33,684 bases of DNA from an uncultured Opitutaceae bacterium. Lineage in GTDB: Bacteria; Verrucomicrobiota; Verrucomicrobiia; Opitutales; Opitutaceae. The stretch lies in the NCBI GenBank assembly GCA_937889545.1, contig CALAOT010000094.1, positions 1 to 33,684 of the forward strand. Direction: 5' to 3'. The stretch's first letter is position 1, and each line of letters starts with the position of its first letter. Positions 17,580 to 25,964 of the stretch are shown here, piece by piece. The notes under the pieces were generated by a model that saw nothing but the letters and a program-made list of their open reading frames with translations, searched no databases and was not told where the DNA came from. Made by a program: the position numbers and the translations under genes.

Positions 17580-19357
17580 TCTCGCCGCCGGAGCCGAGGA
17601 GTCCCGGTTTCGCGAGCTTCCGAACGAAGCTCGTGGTGGCGATGATGCTGGTTGTCTCCGGAGTCGCGGTTGCGGGCCTCTTGTTCGCGCAGCACAACGT
17701 CGCCGAGAACGTGAGGCGGGATTTCGAGCGGGAGTTCCAGGGCGAGCTCGCCGCGCTGCACGCGGTGCAGGAAGTGAGGCACGCCGTGCTGGCGGAGCGC
17801 TGCCGCGCTCTTGCGCGACGGCCGCGAATCCACGCGGCGCTCGAGGACGGAGCGCTCGACCTTCTGTATCCAAGCGCCCGAGACGAGCTCCTCGACGTGA
17901 TGGACGCCGGGGACGCGCGGTCCCGGGAGCCCGGGACATTCGCCCTCCGAGCCCGCTACTACCGCTTCCTTGACGGGAACGGCCGGGTTATCCCGCCTCC
18001 AAATGCCAAGGACGTGGGCGAACTGGGGCCCCGCGAAGGGTCCCAGCTCAACCTGCGCGCGCTTCCGGACAGCCCCCAGGCCGGATACGTCACGAAGGGG
18101 GAGGGCGGCGCGGGCGAGGCGATCGACGAGGTCATCGCGATGCCGATCATCTCCTCGGAGAACGGCGAGACCATCTCCGCCATCGTGCTCGGCTTCAAGC
18201 CGGCCAACTTCGGCGGAGGGCGCGCGGGCATCGAGAGCGGGATATGGCTGAATGGCCGCCTGGACCTGCCGTCACTGCCCGCATCCGCGAGGCAGGCGCT
18301 CGCCGTCGAAACGGCCCGCGCGATTGCCGCGGCAGGCCTGACGGAGGGCGGCTACGAGGTGCGCGCCGGAGGCGCGCCGTATATGCTCTTCTGCAAGCTC
18401 CTGAATCCGGGCTCGCTCTTTCCACCCGCCTACGAGGTCTCGATCTACCCCCTCGCCGACTCGCTGGCGCGCCAGCGTATCCTGGCCTGGCAGTTCGCCG
18501 GCGCAGGCGCATTGCTCATGATGGGCGCCTTCGCCGCCAGCCACCTTCTCTCAAGCCGCCTCTCGAAGCCGGTCGAGAAGCTCGCCGTGGACTCGGAGGA
18601 GAATCGGGCGCAGCGGTACCGCGCGGAAGCAGCGCTGGAGTCCACCAGCCGGGAGCTGCAAAGGTCCGCCCGCTTCTCCGCCGATGCCTCCCACCAGCTC
18701 AAGACGCCCGTCACCGTCCTTCGCGCAGGCCTTGAGGAGCTGCTCGCGGGAGAATCCCTCTCCGCGGAGGCTCGCGAGGAGGTCTCGGCCCTCGTGCACC
18801 AGACATTCCGGCTCGCTGGCGTCATCGAGGACCTGCTGCTTCTCTCTAGGATGGATGCGGGCCGCCTCCAGATTCAGTTCAGCCGGCTGGACCTGACGCC
18901 CCTGATCGAGGCATGGCTGGACGATCTCGGGGCTCTGCCCGACGCGCTCGATCTCAAAGTCGACGCCGATTACCCTCCTTCGCTATGGATCGCCGGCGAG
19001 AAGCGCTATGCGACGCTCATCCTGCAGAATCTCCTCGAAAACGCCCGCAAGTACAACCGCCCCGGCGGCCGGATCAGCATCGCCGCCCGCGCGGATGGGG
19101 ATTGGGCCGTGCTCTCCATCGGCAATACCGGCCGCCCCGTGCCGGCCGCTGCGCAGGAGCATATCTTCGACCGCTTTCACCGTGGCTCCGTCGGCGAGAA
19201 TGTCCCCGGGCACGGCATCGGTCTGAACCTAGCCAGGGAGCTCGCGCGCGTTCACGGGGGCGACGTGCGGCTGGCTCGCTCGGACGAGGCGTGGACGGAG
19301 TTCGAGGTTCGGTTCCGGCTGTCCCAGGCCTCCGGCGACCCGAGCGCACCGGCATGA
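17576..19357 (+). CDS. membrane sensor histidine kinase
   Basis: 593-residue inner-membrane histidine kinase. The first membrane span is at about 19-40 (LVVAMMLVVSGVAVAGLLFAQ), a long periplasmic region follows to about 300, and the second span is near 303-322. There is no convincing HAMP domain: the dimerisation helix follows soon after. The H-box is ADASHQLKTPV with phospho-acceptor His373. The ATPase domain has an N-box LQNLLENARKYN and G-box GHGIGLNLARELARVHGG. The start is GTG at 17576, overlapping the stop of the cupredoxin-like gene; its own stop overlaps the porin ATG (ATGA). The periplasmic domain is not one I recognise. The cognate regulator is the gene at 16255. Confidence 0.93.
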   Translation: MISPPEPRSPGFASFRTKLVVAMMLVVSGVAVAGLLFAQHNVAENVRRDFEREFQGELAALHAVQEVRHAVLAERCRALARRPRIHAALEDGALDLLYPSARDELLDVMDAGDARSREPGTFALRARYYRFLDGNGRVIPPPNAKDVGELGPREGSQLNLRALPDSPQAGYVTKGEGGAGEAIDEVIAMPIISSENGETISAIVLGFKPANFGGGRAGIESGIWLNGRLDLPSLPASARQALAVETARAIAAAGLTEGGYEVRAGGAPYMLFCKLLNPGSLFPPAYEVSIYPLADSLARQRILAWQFAGAGALLMMGAFAASHLLSSRLSKPVEKLAVDSEENRAQRYRAEAALESTSRELQRSARFSADASHQLKTPVTVLRAGLEELLAGESLSAEAREEVSALVHQTFRLAGVIEDLLLLSRMDAGRLQIQFSRLDLTPLIEAWLDDLGALPDALDLKVDADYPPSLWIAGEKRYATLILQNLLENARKYNRPGGRISIAARADGDWAVLSIGNTGRPVPAAAQEHIFDRFHRGSVGENVPGHGIGLNLARELARVHGGDVRLARSDEAWTEFEVRFRLSQASGDPSAPA

Positions 19358-20637
19358 GCACGGACGCCCGCACCCGGATGTCCTCCATCGCGAGGGCCAT
19401 TGGCGCCGCCGCTGTCTGCATGATGGCGCCTGGCGGGGCTGCTCTCGGCCAGGACGACCCGCTCGACCGCCTCGATGATCGGCTCACGTTCGGGGCATGG
19501 AACGACAACCTGCGCGCGCGGCTGAGCGGAACGCTTGACCTCGAGGGCTATTACCTGCGCCAGCCCGCGCCGGGCCTCATCTTTTCCGAGGGAAACGAGG
19601 TCTTCAATCCGCGCCTGAGCCTCTTCCTCGACGCCCAGGTGGGAACGCATGTCTACGCCTTCGTGGAATCGCGCGCGGACAACGGGTTTGATCCTGGCGA
19701 GCCCGGCCCCCCGGTCCGGCTTGACGAGTACGTGCTGCGTTTCACGCCGTGGGACGACGGGCGCTTCAATCTGCAGATCGGGAAATTTGCTACGGTGGTC
19801 GGCAATTGGTCGCTCCGGCACGGATCGTGGGACAACCCATTCGTCACTGCGCCGCTGGCCTACGAGAACCTGACGGGCGTCTGGGACACTACGGCGGCCC
19901 GTGAGACCAGCGAGGAGCTGGCGTGGGCCGGCCTCCGGCCCGCGCCCACGTACGGCGGCGAATACCTCCAGGAATACCACGACGTACCGATCATCTGGGG
20001 CCCCAGCTACGCCAGTGGCGCCGCCGTTTTCGGTGAGATCGGGAAGGTCGACTACGCATTCGAGCTGAAGAATACTTCGCTCTCGTCGAGGCCCGAAACT
20101 TGGGCGCCGACCGAGACGCAGTGGCAGCATCCGACCCTCAGCGGGCGCGTCGGCTTCCTGGCTGGGGAAATGTGGAATTTCGGCTTTTCCGCCAGCGCGG
20201 GGACTTATCTCCAGCCAATGGCGGCGCCGACTCTCGCCCCGGGGAAAGGTTTCGACCAGTATCTGGAAGTGGTTATGGGTCAGGACGTAGCCTTCGCCTG
20301 GCACCACCTGCAGATCTGGGCGGAGATCTATGAGGCGCGCTTTGAGATACCGGAGGTGGGCAACGCCAGAACCCAGACCTACTACGTCGAGGCGAAATAC
20401 AAGTTCACGCCGCAGCTTTTCGGCGCGCTGCGCTGGAACCAGCAGCTGTTCTCCAGCCTTCCCACCGCCACGGGAACCGCCCGATGGGGCCGGAACGTGG
20501 AGCGCGTCGACGTGGGCACCGGCTACCGGCTGACGCCGCACGTGGAGGTCAAGCTGCAGTACAGCCTCGAGCACCAGGACGCCAATCTGCAGAATTGGGG
20601 CGACATGCTGGCCCTGCAGTTCACAGCGCGGTTCTGA
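19354..20637 (+). CDS. porin-like outer-membrane beta-barrel protein
   Basis: 427-residue exported protein. A signal peptide covers about residues 1-33 (ending GGAALGQ). The mature part alternates polar and aromatic strands, with repeated turns of beta-barrel type (LRFTPWDDGRFNLQIGKF, RWNQQLFSSLP) and a terminal Phe in LQFTARF, the usual C-terminal signal for outer-membrane barrels. The start at 19354 forms an ATGA overlap with the kinase stop; the open frame further upstream is noise within the kinase gene. Likely a diffusion or substrate-specific porin co-regulated with the two-component pair. Substrate unknown. Confidence 0.84.
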   Translation: MSTDARTRMSSIARAIGAAAVCMMAPGGAALGQDDPLDRLDDRLTFGAWNDNLRARLSGTLDLEGYYLRQPAPGLIFSEGNEVFNPRLSLFLDAQVGTHVYAFVESRADNGFDPGEPGPPVRLDEYVLRFTPWDDGRFNLQIGKFATVVGNWSLRHGSWDNPFVTAPLAYENLTGVWDTTAARETSEELAWAGLRPAPTYGGEYLQEYHDVPIIWGPSYASGAAVFGEIGKVDYAFELKNTSLSSRPETWAPTETQWQHPTLSGRVGFLAGEMWNFGFSASAGTYLQPMAAPTLAPGKGFDQYLEVVMGQDVAFAWHHLQIWAEIYEARFEIPEVGNARTQTYYVEAKYKFTPQLFGALRWNQQLFSSLPTATGTARWGRNVERVDVGTGYRLTPHVEVKLQYSLEHQDANLQNWGDMLALQFTARF

Positions 20638-20663
20638 AACATAAGGGGCGGCGGGCCGGGACT

Positions 20664-20679
20664 GTAACAACCCCGTTAC
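20664..20679. promoter_or_regulatory. inverted repeat upstream of the DUF3570-TlpA-DUF4266 genes
   Basis: GTAAC (20664-20668), a six-base AACCCC spacer, GTTAC (20675-20679). It lies in the 89-base gap between the porin and DUF3570 genes. The left arm extended by two bases is TTGTTAC on the minus strand, and the same heptamer occurs at 16235-16241 before the response regulator gene. This is a candidate regulator-binding site. It could also be a small hairpin. Confidence 0.3.
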
Positions 20680-20726
20680 GGTAGGAGCCTTCCGAAGCCG
20701 GCGCACGCGCCCGAGAATTGGGGCGG

Positions 20727-21893
20727 ATGACGAACCGCCTCGTGCGCCCAGTCCCTTCCTCCGCCATGCTGGCGGCGACTCTGGCGCTGTGCCTGCCGCG
20801 CCCGTCGGCGCGCGCCGACGACTCGATCGAATACAAGTTCGAGAACTACCGCGAGGAGGACGGGCGGATCACCGTGGAGACCCAGAGCGGGCGGGCCGAC
20901 CAGGATATCGGCGCGGACACGCACCTGACGCTCCTGGGCACGATCGACGCGGTCTCTGGCGCAACGCCGACGGGAATTCCGGCGCCGCCCGGAAGCGCCC
21001 AGGTCAATCTTTCGGAGATACACACGCGCCGGAAGGCATGGAGCGAGGACCTCTCCCAGCAGCTCAAGAACGTCAACGTGGACCTCGGTTTCGCGGAGAG
21101 CCGCGAAACCGACTATGTTTCCTGGGGCTGGTCAGTGAACACGCTGACCGACTTCAATGAGAAGAACACGACGCTGCGCGCCGGCATGGCCGGGACCTAC
21201 GACCGCGTCGAGGTGTTCTTCGAGCTCGCATACCTGCCCAAACACAACCACGAGGCCATAGTTGGGATCACCCAATTGCTCGGCCCGCGAACATTCGTGA
21301 CCCTCAACGTCACGTGGGGGCGCGCAACCGGGTACCTCGCCGAGCCGCACAAATACGTGGAGAAGGACATTGAGATCTTCACGAACATCTTCCTTCACGA
21401 GGATTTCGGCGAGAACGCCCCGGGCACGCGCGACAAGGGGTCGGTTTTCGCCTCCGTCAACCACGCATTTGCCGGCGTCAACGGGGCCGCCGAGGCCAGC
21501 TACCGCTTCTACGCCGACACCTTTGGCGTGGTTGCGCACACGCTGGACGCCACCTGGCTCCAGCACCTGGGCAGAGACTTTATCCTGGAGCCATCGGCGC
21601 GCCTGAACGAGCAGGGCGCCGCCAACTTCTATTACTACGACCTCAACGAGACCCCGATCATCCCGGATCACGTTCCGACGGTGGGTCGGGGGCCGTTCTA
21701 CTCCTCGGATTTCCGGCTCTCCTCCGTGGAAAGCTATGCGTACGGGCTGAAGGCGGTGTGGAAGCCGAAGAGCTGGGTGCAGCTCGACATGGCATACGAG
21801 CAATACGTCATGCGCGGCCGAGACGGAGTCACGCCTCAGAGCGCCTATCCGCGCGCAGGCATCACAACCGCTGGGGTCAAGTTCCTATGGTAA
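20727..21893 (+). CDS. DUF3570 outer-membrane beta-barrel protein
   Basis: 388-residue exported protein matching the DUF3570 family. A signal peptide covers about 1-29 (ending PSARA). Family features seen are the early YKFENYREEDGRI and WSEDLSQQLKN stretches (DUF3570 members have a short aspartate/lysine-rich start and then barrel strands), and a terminal aromatic residue in GVKFLW, typical of outer-membrane barrels. The ATG at 20727 is preferred over TTG at 20718. Members of this family are often encoded beside a thioredoxin and a DUF4266 lipoprotein, exactly as here: its stop overlaps the TlpA gene by 7 bases. Molecular function is not established. Confidence 0.88.
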   Translation: MTNRLVRPVPSSAMLAATLALCLPRPSARADDSIEYKFENYREEDGRITVETQSGRADQDIGADTHLTLLGTIDAVSGATPTGIPAPPGSAQVNLSEIHTRRKAWSEDLSQQLKNVNVDLGFAESRETDYVSWGWSVNTLTDFNEKNTTLRAGMAGTYDRVEVFFELAYLPKHNHEAIVGITQLLGPRTFVTLNVTWGRATGYLAEPHKYVEKDIEIFTNIFLHEDFGENAPGTRDKGSVFASVNHAFAGVNGAAEASYRFYADTFGVVAHTLDATWLQHLGRDFILEPSARLNEQGAANFYYYDLNETPIIPDHVPTVGRGPFYSSDFRLSSVESYAYGLKAVWKPKSWVQLDMAYEQYVMRGRDGVTPQSAYPRAGITTAGVKFLW

Positions 21894-22417
21894 ACGCGCA
21901 GACACGGCTGGCATCGCTTCTTAGGGGATCCGCCGCCGCGGCTTTCGCCGCGCTGGCGGCCGCCCTGCCGGCACAGGTGGCGCCGGGGAGCGTATTCCCG
22001 CCGATCGCAGCGGCCGGGCTCACCGGGGGCGCGCTTCGGGAAACGGCCGGCAAGGTGGTGCTCGTCGACTTCTGGGCGTCCTGGTGCGGGCCTTGCAAGG
22101 CATCCTTCCCGGCGTACGCGCGGCTGAGCGCGGCGTACGCGGAGCGCGGACTCGTCATTGCCGCCGTAAGCGTCGACGAAAGCCCGTCCGCCTACGCGGC
22201 TTTTGTTGCGAGGCTAAAGCCGCCGTTCGCCACGCTGCACGACTCGAAGCAGGCGCTGGTCCGGGTGGTTCAGGTCCCCACCATGCCGACGAGCTACCTA
22301 GTCGACCGAACGGGGAGGGTGCGGTTCATCCACCCGGGATTCCATGGGGAGCAGACGGAGCGCGAATTGCGCGGGGAAATTGAGGCCCTCCTCAGTGAAA
22401 AGGCCCCGTTGCCATGA
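21887..22417 (+). CDS. TlpA-family periplasmic thiol-disulfide protein
   Basis: 176-residue exported thioredoxin-fold protein. A signal peptide covers about 1-30 (hydrophobic Ala-rich core, ending PAQ). The active site is W-C-G-P-C with Cys67 and Cys70 in FWASWCGPC; the cis-Pro loop is VPTMPTSYLVD near 131-141. TlpA-like proteins reduce or shuffle disulfides in periplasmic proteins, for example cytochrome-c or copper-site maturation. The start at 21887 gives a proper signal peptide and overlaps the DUF3570 stop by 7 bases; its own stop overlaps the DUF4266 ATG. Its likely clients here are the Cys-tailed DUF4266 lipoprotein and the cupredoxin-like protein, by inference from context. Confidence 0.92.
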   Translation: MVNAQTRLASLLRGSAAAAFAALAAALPAQVAPGSVFPPIAAAGLTGGALRETAGKVVLVDFWASWCGPCKASFPAYARLSAAYAERGLVIAAVSVDESPSAYAAFVARLKPPFATLHDSKQALVRVVQVPTMPTSYLVDRTGRVRFIHPGFHGEQTERELRGEIEALLSEKAPLP

Positions 22418-22659
22418 AGCCCCTTCGCGCACGTTTCCTTGCGATCGCGTTCCTCGGCGGCGCAGCTGCGCTCCTCGGCGGCTGCTCCACGCCGGCGGCG
22501 GTGCGGGTGCGGCCGTGGGAGCGCGCGGCCCTGGCCGACGAGGCGATGAATCCCGACCGCGACCCGCTGGCGTCGGCGATGATCGAGCACGTGTATTTTT
22601 CGCGCGAGGCCGCCTCGGGGGGCAAGGGGGTGGGGGGAAGCGGCTGCGGCTGCAACTGA
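22414..22659 (+). CDS. DUF4266 small lipoprotein with a Gly/Cys C-terminal tail
   Basis: 81-residue protein. Residues 1-23 form a lipoprotein signal (core AIAFLGGAAALLGG) with Cys24 as the lipid-bearing residue (LLGGC). The body carries the family hallmark RPWERAALADEAM (about 33-45) and a short EHVYFSREAASGG segment (59-70). The C-terminus is GGSGCGCN, with Cys78 and Cys80 in a flexible glycine tail. This pattern identifies DUF4266, whose function is unknown to me. The Cys-x-Cys tail suggests metal or redox chemistry, or attachment of a cofactor. The ATG overlaps the TlpA stop (ATGA), so the thioredoxin and this protein are produced together. Last gene of the cluster. Confidence 0.9.
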   Translation: MKPLRARFLAIAFLGGAAALLGGCSTPAAVRVRPWERAALADEAMNPDRDPLASAMIEHVYFSREAASGGKGVGGSGCGCN

Positions 22660-22739
22660 GCGCGCATCCTCCTGCCCAACGATGAACCGGACGCCCCTCA
22701 GCAATTGAACCACAGGAATCAGACCAAAACAAAATCACC

Positions 22740-24467
22740 ATGAAAATCATCGAACACGTCCGGCGCCGCTTTGCCTGGATGAACCTGTCAACCCTCACCC
22801 TGCTCGCGCTGCTGCAGCGCTCGCCCTCCGTCCGCCTCGCCGCAGTGGCCGACGACTTCGTCGCGGCCTCGACGACCGGCGCCCTTGTGAGATTAACGGG
22901 CGCGACCATTGCCGCCCTCGGGGCCATCAACTCCATCGCAGGCGCCACGATTCTCGCCTCGAGCCTGACGCCCAACCCGACCGGCCCGCTCCCCACGTTC
23001 GACGCCACGGTCGGAGTTCAGATCGCTCCGCTGGGCTTCACGATCACCAACACGATGAACGTCGCCTCATGGGCGGTCACGGGGAAAATCCCCCCGGGTC
23101 TCGATTTTGAGGCGCACGAGAACCCCAACATGGTGCTCAGCGGGCCGGGCATCCTCGACGCCACCACGTCCGGCACGAACGACCCCTGGACCGGGATGAG
23201 CTCGGGCGGGAACAACACAACCACCCCCATACTCCTCGGAAAACCGACTGCGCCGGGCACCTACACGTTCACCCTGCAGGGCTTCGCGGAACCCGGCGAA
23301 AAGGGCGGTGGCGGGGTGTCGGGATTCACCGGGACCGGCATATCGAGCGTGTTTGATTTCACGGTCGTGGTCTCGCCTGCCGTGAGCGGCGCGCCGGTCT
23401 TCACGGTTCAGCCGATTTCCGCGACCGTGCCGGGCGGGACGGTGGCGCTGGTCGCCGTGGCGTCCAACTCGCCCACCTACCAGTGGATGCTCAATGGCAC
23501 GACACCGGTCTTCGGGGCGACAAGCCCGATTCTCCTGTTGGGCAACGCGGTTGCCGGCGTTGGAAGCTACACGTGCGTTGCGACCAATTCCGCGGGGGCT
23601 GCGACGAGCAACGCCGCAATGGTCGCGATCGACAACACGCCCGACATTGGGCGCCTGATTAACATCTCCTGCCGGTCGACGGTCGGCACGGGGGCGAACG
23701 TCTTGATCGCCGGATTTGTCTTGGGCGGGGCGGGTACCTCGGGCTCGGAGTCGCTCCTGATCCGCGCGTCGGGCCCGGCTCTTGCTCCTTTTGGCGTCGC
23801 GGGCACTCTCCCCGACCCTCAGCTGCAGCTTTACTCCGGATCGACCATGACGGGCAGCAACGATGGATGGGCGGGCAACGCCCAGATTGCGAGCACCGCG
23901 GCTTCGGTGGGCGCATTTGCCTGGAGCAGCCCCTCGAGCCACGACTCAGCGCTCCTCGAAACGCTACCAGGCGGAGCCTACACGGCCCAGATCGCCGGCC
24001 AAAGCGGCGACACCGGCGTCGCGCTCGCCGAAGTCTACGACGCCACGCCTGCGGGCACGTACACGCCGACGACCCCGAGGATCGTCAATATCGCAGCGCG
24101 GGTCCAGGTGGGCACGGGGGCAAACATCCTGATCGCCGGCTTTGCAATAGGCGGCAGCACCTCCAGGACGGTCCTCATCAGGGCCTCGGGCCCTGCGCTC
24201 GTTCCCTTTGGCGTCCCGGGGACGCTGCCGGACCCGCAGCTGCAGCTCTATTCCGGCTCCACTGTGATCGAGAGCAACAACGGATGGGGCGGCAACGCGC
24301 AGATATCGGCCACTGCCTCAACGGTGGGAGCGTTCGCGTGGGGATCCTCCACGAGCAACGATTCGGCGATCGTCGTCACCCTGCCGCCCGGGGCGTACAC
24401 GGCCCAGGTTTCGGGAGCGAGCGGCGACACAGGCGTGGCGCTTGTAGAGGTTTATGAAGTGCCATAA
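22740..24467 (+). CDS. secreted Ig-domain protein with two C-terminal Opitutaceae-type repeats
   Basis: 575-residue exported protein. The N-terminus has a hydrophobic stretch at about 13-25 (weak signal). Residues about 40-210 form a putative-Ig-like or cadherin-like region; about 225-295 is an Ig-like domain (PVFTVQPISATVPGG, then GVGSYTCVATNSAG). Residues 305-433 and 447-572 are two copies of a repeat ending GDTGVALxEVYxx. This repeat type is common in secreted proteins of Opitutaceae. The last 14 bases overlap the next gene. An extracellular adhesion or polymer-binding role is plausible but unproven. Confidence 0.83.
   Translation: MKIIEHVRRRFAWMNLSTLTLLALLQRSPSVRLAAVADDFVAASTTGALVRLTGATIAALGAINSIAGATILASSLTPNPTGPLPTFDATVGVQIAPLGFTITNTMNVASWAVTGKIPPGLDFEAHENPNMVLSGPGILDATTSGTNDPWTGMSSGGNNTTTPILLGKPTAPGTYTFTLQGFAEPGEKGGGGVSGFTGTGISSVFDFTVVVSPAVSGAPVFTVQPISATVPGGTVALVAVASNSPTYQWMLNGTTPVFGATSPILLLGNAVAGVGSYTCVATNSAGAATSNAAMVAIDNTPDIGRLINISCRSTVGTGANVLIAGFVLGGAGTSGSESLLIRASGPALAPFGVAGTLPDPQLQLYSGSTMTGSNDGWAGNAQIASTAASVGAFAWSSPSSHDSALLETLPGGAYTAQIAGQSGDTGVALAEVYDATPAGTYTPTTPRIVNIAARVQVGTGANILIAGFAIGGSTSRTVLIRASGPALVPFGVPGTLPDPQLQLYSGSTVIESNNGWGGNAQISATASTVGAFAWGSSTSNDSAIVVTLPPGAYTAQVSGASGDTGVALVEVYEVP
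23652..24038 (+). repeat. internal repeat copy 1 (about 129 codons)
   Basis: First of two in-frame copies in the Ig-domain protein, beginning RLINISC and ending ALAEVY. Copy 2 is at 24078-24455 and shares VGTGANxLIAGF, LIRASGPAL, PDPQLQLYSGST and GDTGVAL. Copy 1 is three codons longer in the GGAGTSGSES loop. Confidence 0.8.
24078..24455 (+). repeat. internal repeat copy 2 (about 126 codons)
   Basis: Second copy, beginning RIVNIAAR and ending ALVEVY, close in sequence to copy 1 over nearly its whole length. The pair probably arose by internal duplication. Confidence 0.8.
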
Positions 24468-25869
24468 AGTTCTTCTCGCTTGGGCCTCAAGCCTGCTGTC
24501 GGCCCTGCCGGCCGGCGCCGTCACGGCGGTGCTCCTGCCGAACCCGCAGGTTCCGGGATTCCGCTTTCCCGAAAGCGAGGCGACGATCGTGAACTGGGTC
24601 TATGAAATGGGAAACGGCCCACCCGCGGACGCGGCGACTGCGTTTGAGAACATGAACCTCCATGGCTGGGGACTCTGGACGGCCCTCACCATGGAGACGG
24701 CCCAGGTCGACAACGGCCAGAAGCTACGCGTATTCGAGACTTGGTTCACGCCACAGGAGCTATCCGACGTGACTAACACGCGACTTTCCCCCGCGCTCCC
24801 GAGCCTGCCGCGGCCGCGATCGGCCTTGAGGCACTTCAACCAGTTCCAGCACGGGAGCGACGTCCAGGAGGAGTCGGGCTCGGCTGCGACCGAAGGCTCC
24901 GAGACCGTGTTCGGTTACGTGAAGTTCGATCCGACGGCGACCGACCATATTGTGAGGGAGCAGCTGCTCAGCATTGCCGCCCTAAACCAGCTCGGACAGA
25001 GCGGCGCCCAGCAGATTCCTCCCTTTCCGTCCACGGCCCTCACCCTCAAGTCGGCGTTTCAGGTCATAACTGTCCAGACGCTGGTGAACGGCCGGTATTA
25101 CCGACTCAACGCGTGGTCCGGGCCGCCCTCGACGCCCCAGGCGTGGGGCCCCGCCATGTGGCCGGGCGTCGCCTGGATTGACGTGAAGGGCGGCGGCAGC
25201 GGCAGCGGGCAGATCGACACGCAGGCCGCTGCGGACGGGAGCTCGCGCACGGACGAGACGACGTATCCGGTGTCGAGCATGATCAACCACCGTCTTTCGG
25301 CGCTCGAGGCGGCACAGTTCAATGCGGAGCAGCCGGGAGCGAGCGCTAGCGCCGGAGACTACGCGGTCCTGGTCGCCATGCACGTGGCCGGCCGCGAAAT
25401 CGCGCGGTGGACGTGGCAGACTTTCTGGTGGACGCCGACGCCGAACAGCCCGCAGGTGCCGAGCTCCGAGGCAATAGCCGGCCTGCGCCCGGCACAGCTC
25501 GCGGGCGCGCCGCGCAACTACGCCATGGCGCTCGGGTACGACATGCTGACGCCTGGCCAGCCAAGCGTCGGCGGCCAGAATTCCGGATCGGCGATCTACA
25601 CCTACAATCCCTACCTCGAGGCGCGATTCAGCCCCGCCAATCTCCCGGATTCCCTGCCGGGAAGCGGCCCGGATGGCCGACCGGCGAGCAACAACGTCGG
25701 GGTCAACTGCAACTGCATGAGCTGCCACATCCGGGCCAACTACAATCCGGCCGGGCTCGCCTCTGCGCCGCGATACTCGGGCGCCCGCTACACCGGCATG
25801 GACGACCCTCAGTTTGCGGGGACGCTGCAGGTCGACCTTCTTTGGTCGCTGCCCGAGATTGCGAGATAG
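24454..25869 (+). CDS. secreted protein with a single heme-c-type CxxCH motif
   Basis: 471-residue exported protein; the signal peptide is at about 1-23 (ending PAGAV). The main part has no family I recognise: FQHGSD near 131, and Trp-rich stretches around 220-235 and 325-333. Near the C-terminus is C-N-C-M-S-C-H, giving Cys421, Cys424 and His425 as a CMSCH heme-binding motif, plus an extra Cys419. A downstream Met (TGMDD) could be an axial ligand. The motif suggests one covalent heme, but the extra Cys is unusual. The start overlaps the previous gene by 14 bases, so the two are probably expressed together. Confidence 0.82.
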   Translation: MKCHKVLLAWASSLLSALPAGAVTAVLLPNPQVPGFRFPESEATIVNWVYEMGNGPPADAATAFENMNLHGWGLWTALTMETAQVDNGQKLRVFETWFTPQELSDVTNTRLSPALPSLPRPRSALRHFNQFQHGSDVQEESGSAATEGSETVFGYVKFDPTATDHIVREQLLSIAALNQLGQSGAQQIPPFPSTALTLKSAFQVITVQTLVNGRYYRLNAWSGPPSTPQAWGPAMWPGVAWIDVKGGGSGSGQIDTQAAADGSSRTDETTYPVSSMINHRLSALEAAQFNAEQPGASASAGDYAVLVAMHVAGREIARWTWQTFWWTPTPNSPQVPSSEAIAGLRPAQLAGAPRNYAMALGYDMLTPGQPSVGGQNSGSAIYTYNPYLEARFSPANLPDSLPGSGPDGRPASNNVGVNCNCMSCHIRANYNPAGLASAPRYSGARYTGMDDPQFAGTLQVDLLWSLPEIAR

Positions 25870-25964
25870 CCTGCGGCCGGGCGACCGCGCGGGCTGCGCC
25901 GGAGGCGCGGCCACGGTGGCTGCTGTTGACCTTTCGGAGTTTTCGGGGAGAATCGGCTTCCTCC

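Noticed and set aside
19252..20706. 484-codon minus-strand open frame
   Set aside because: Antisense to the porin gene, whose signal peptide and terminal Phe support the plus strand.
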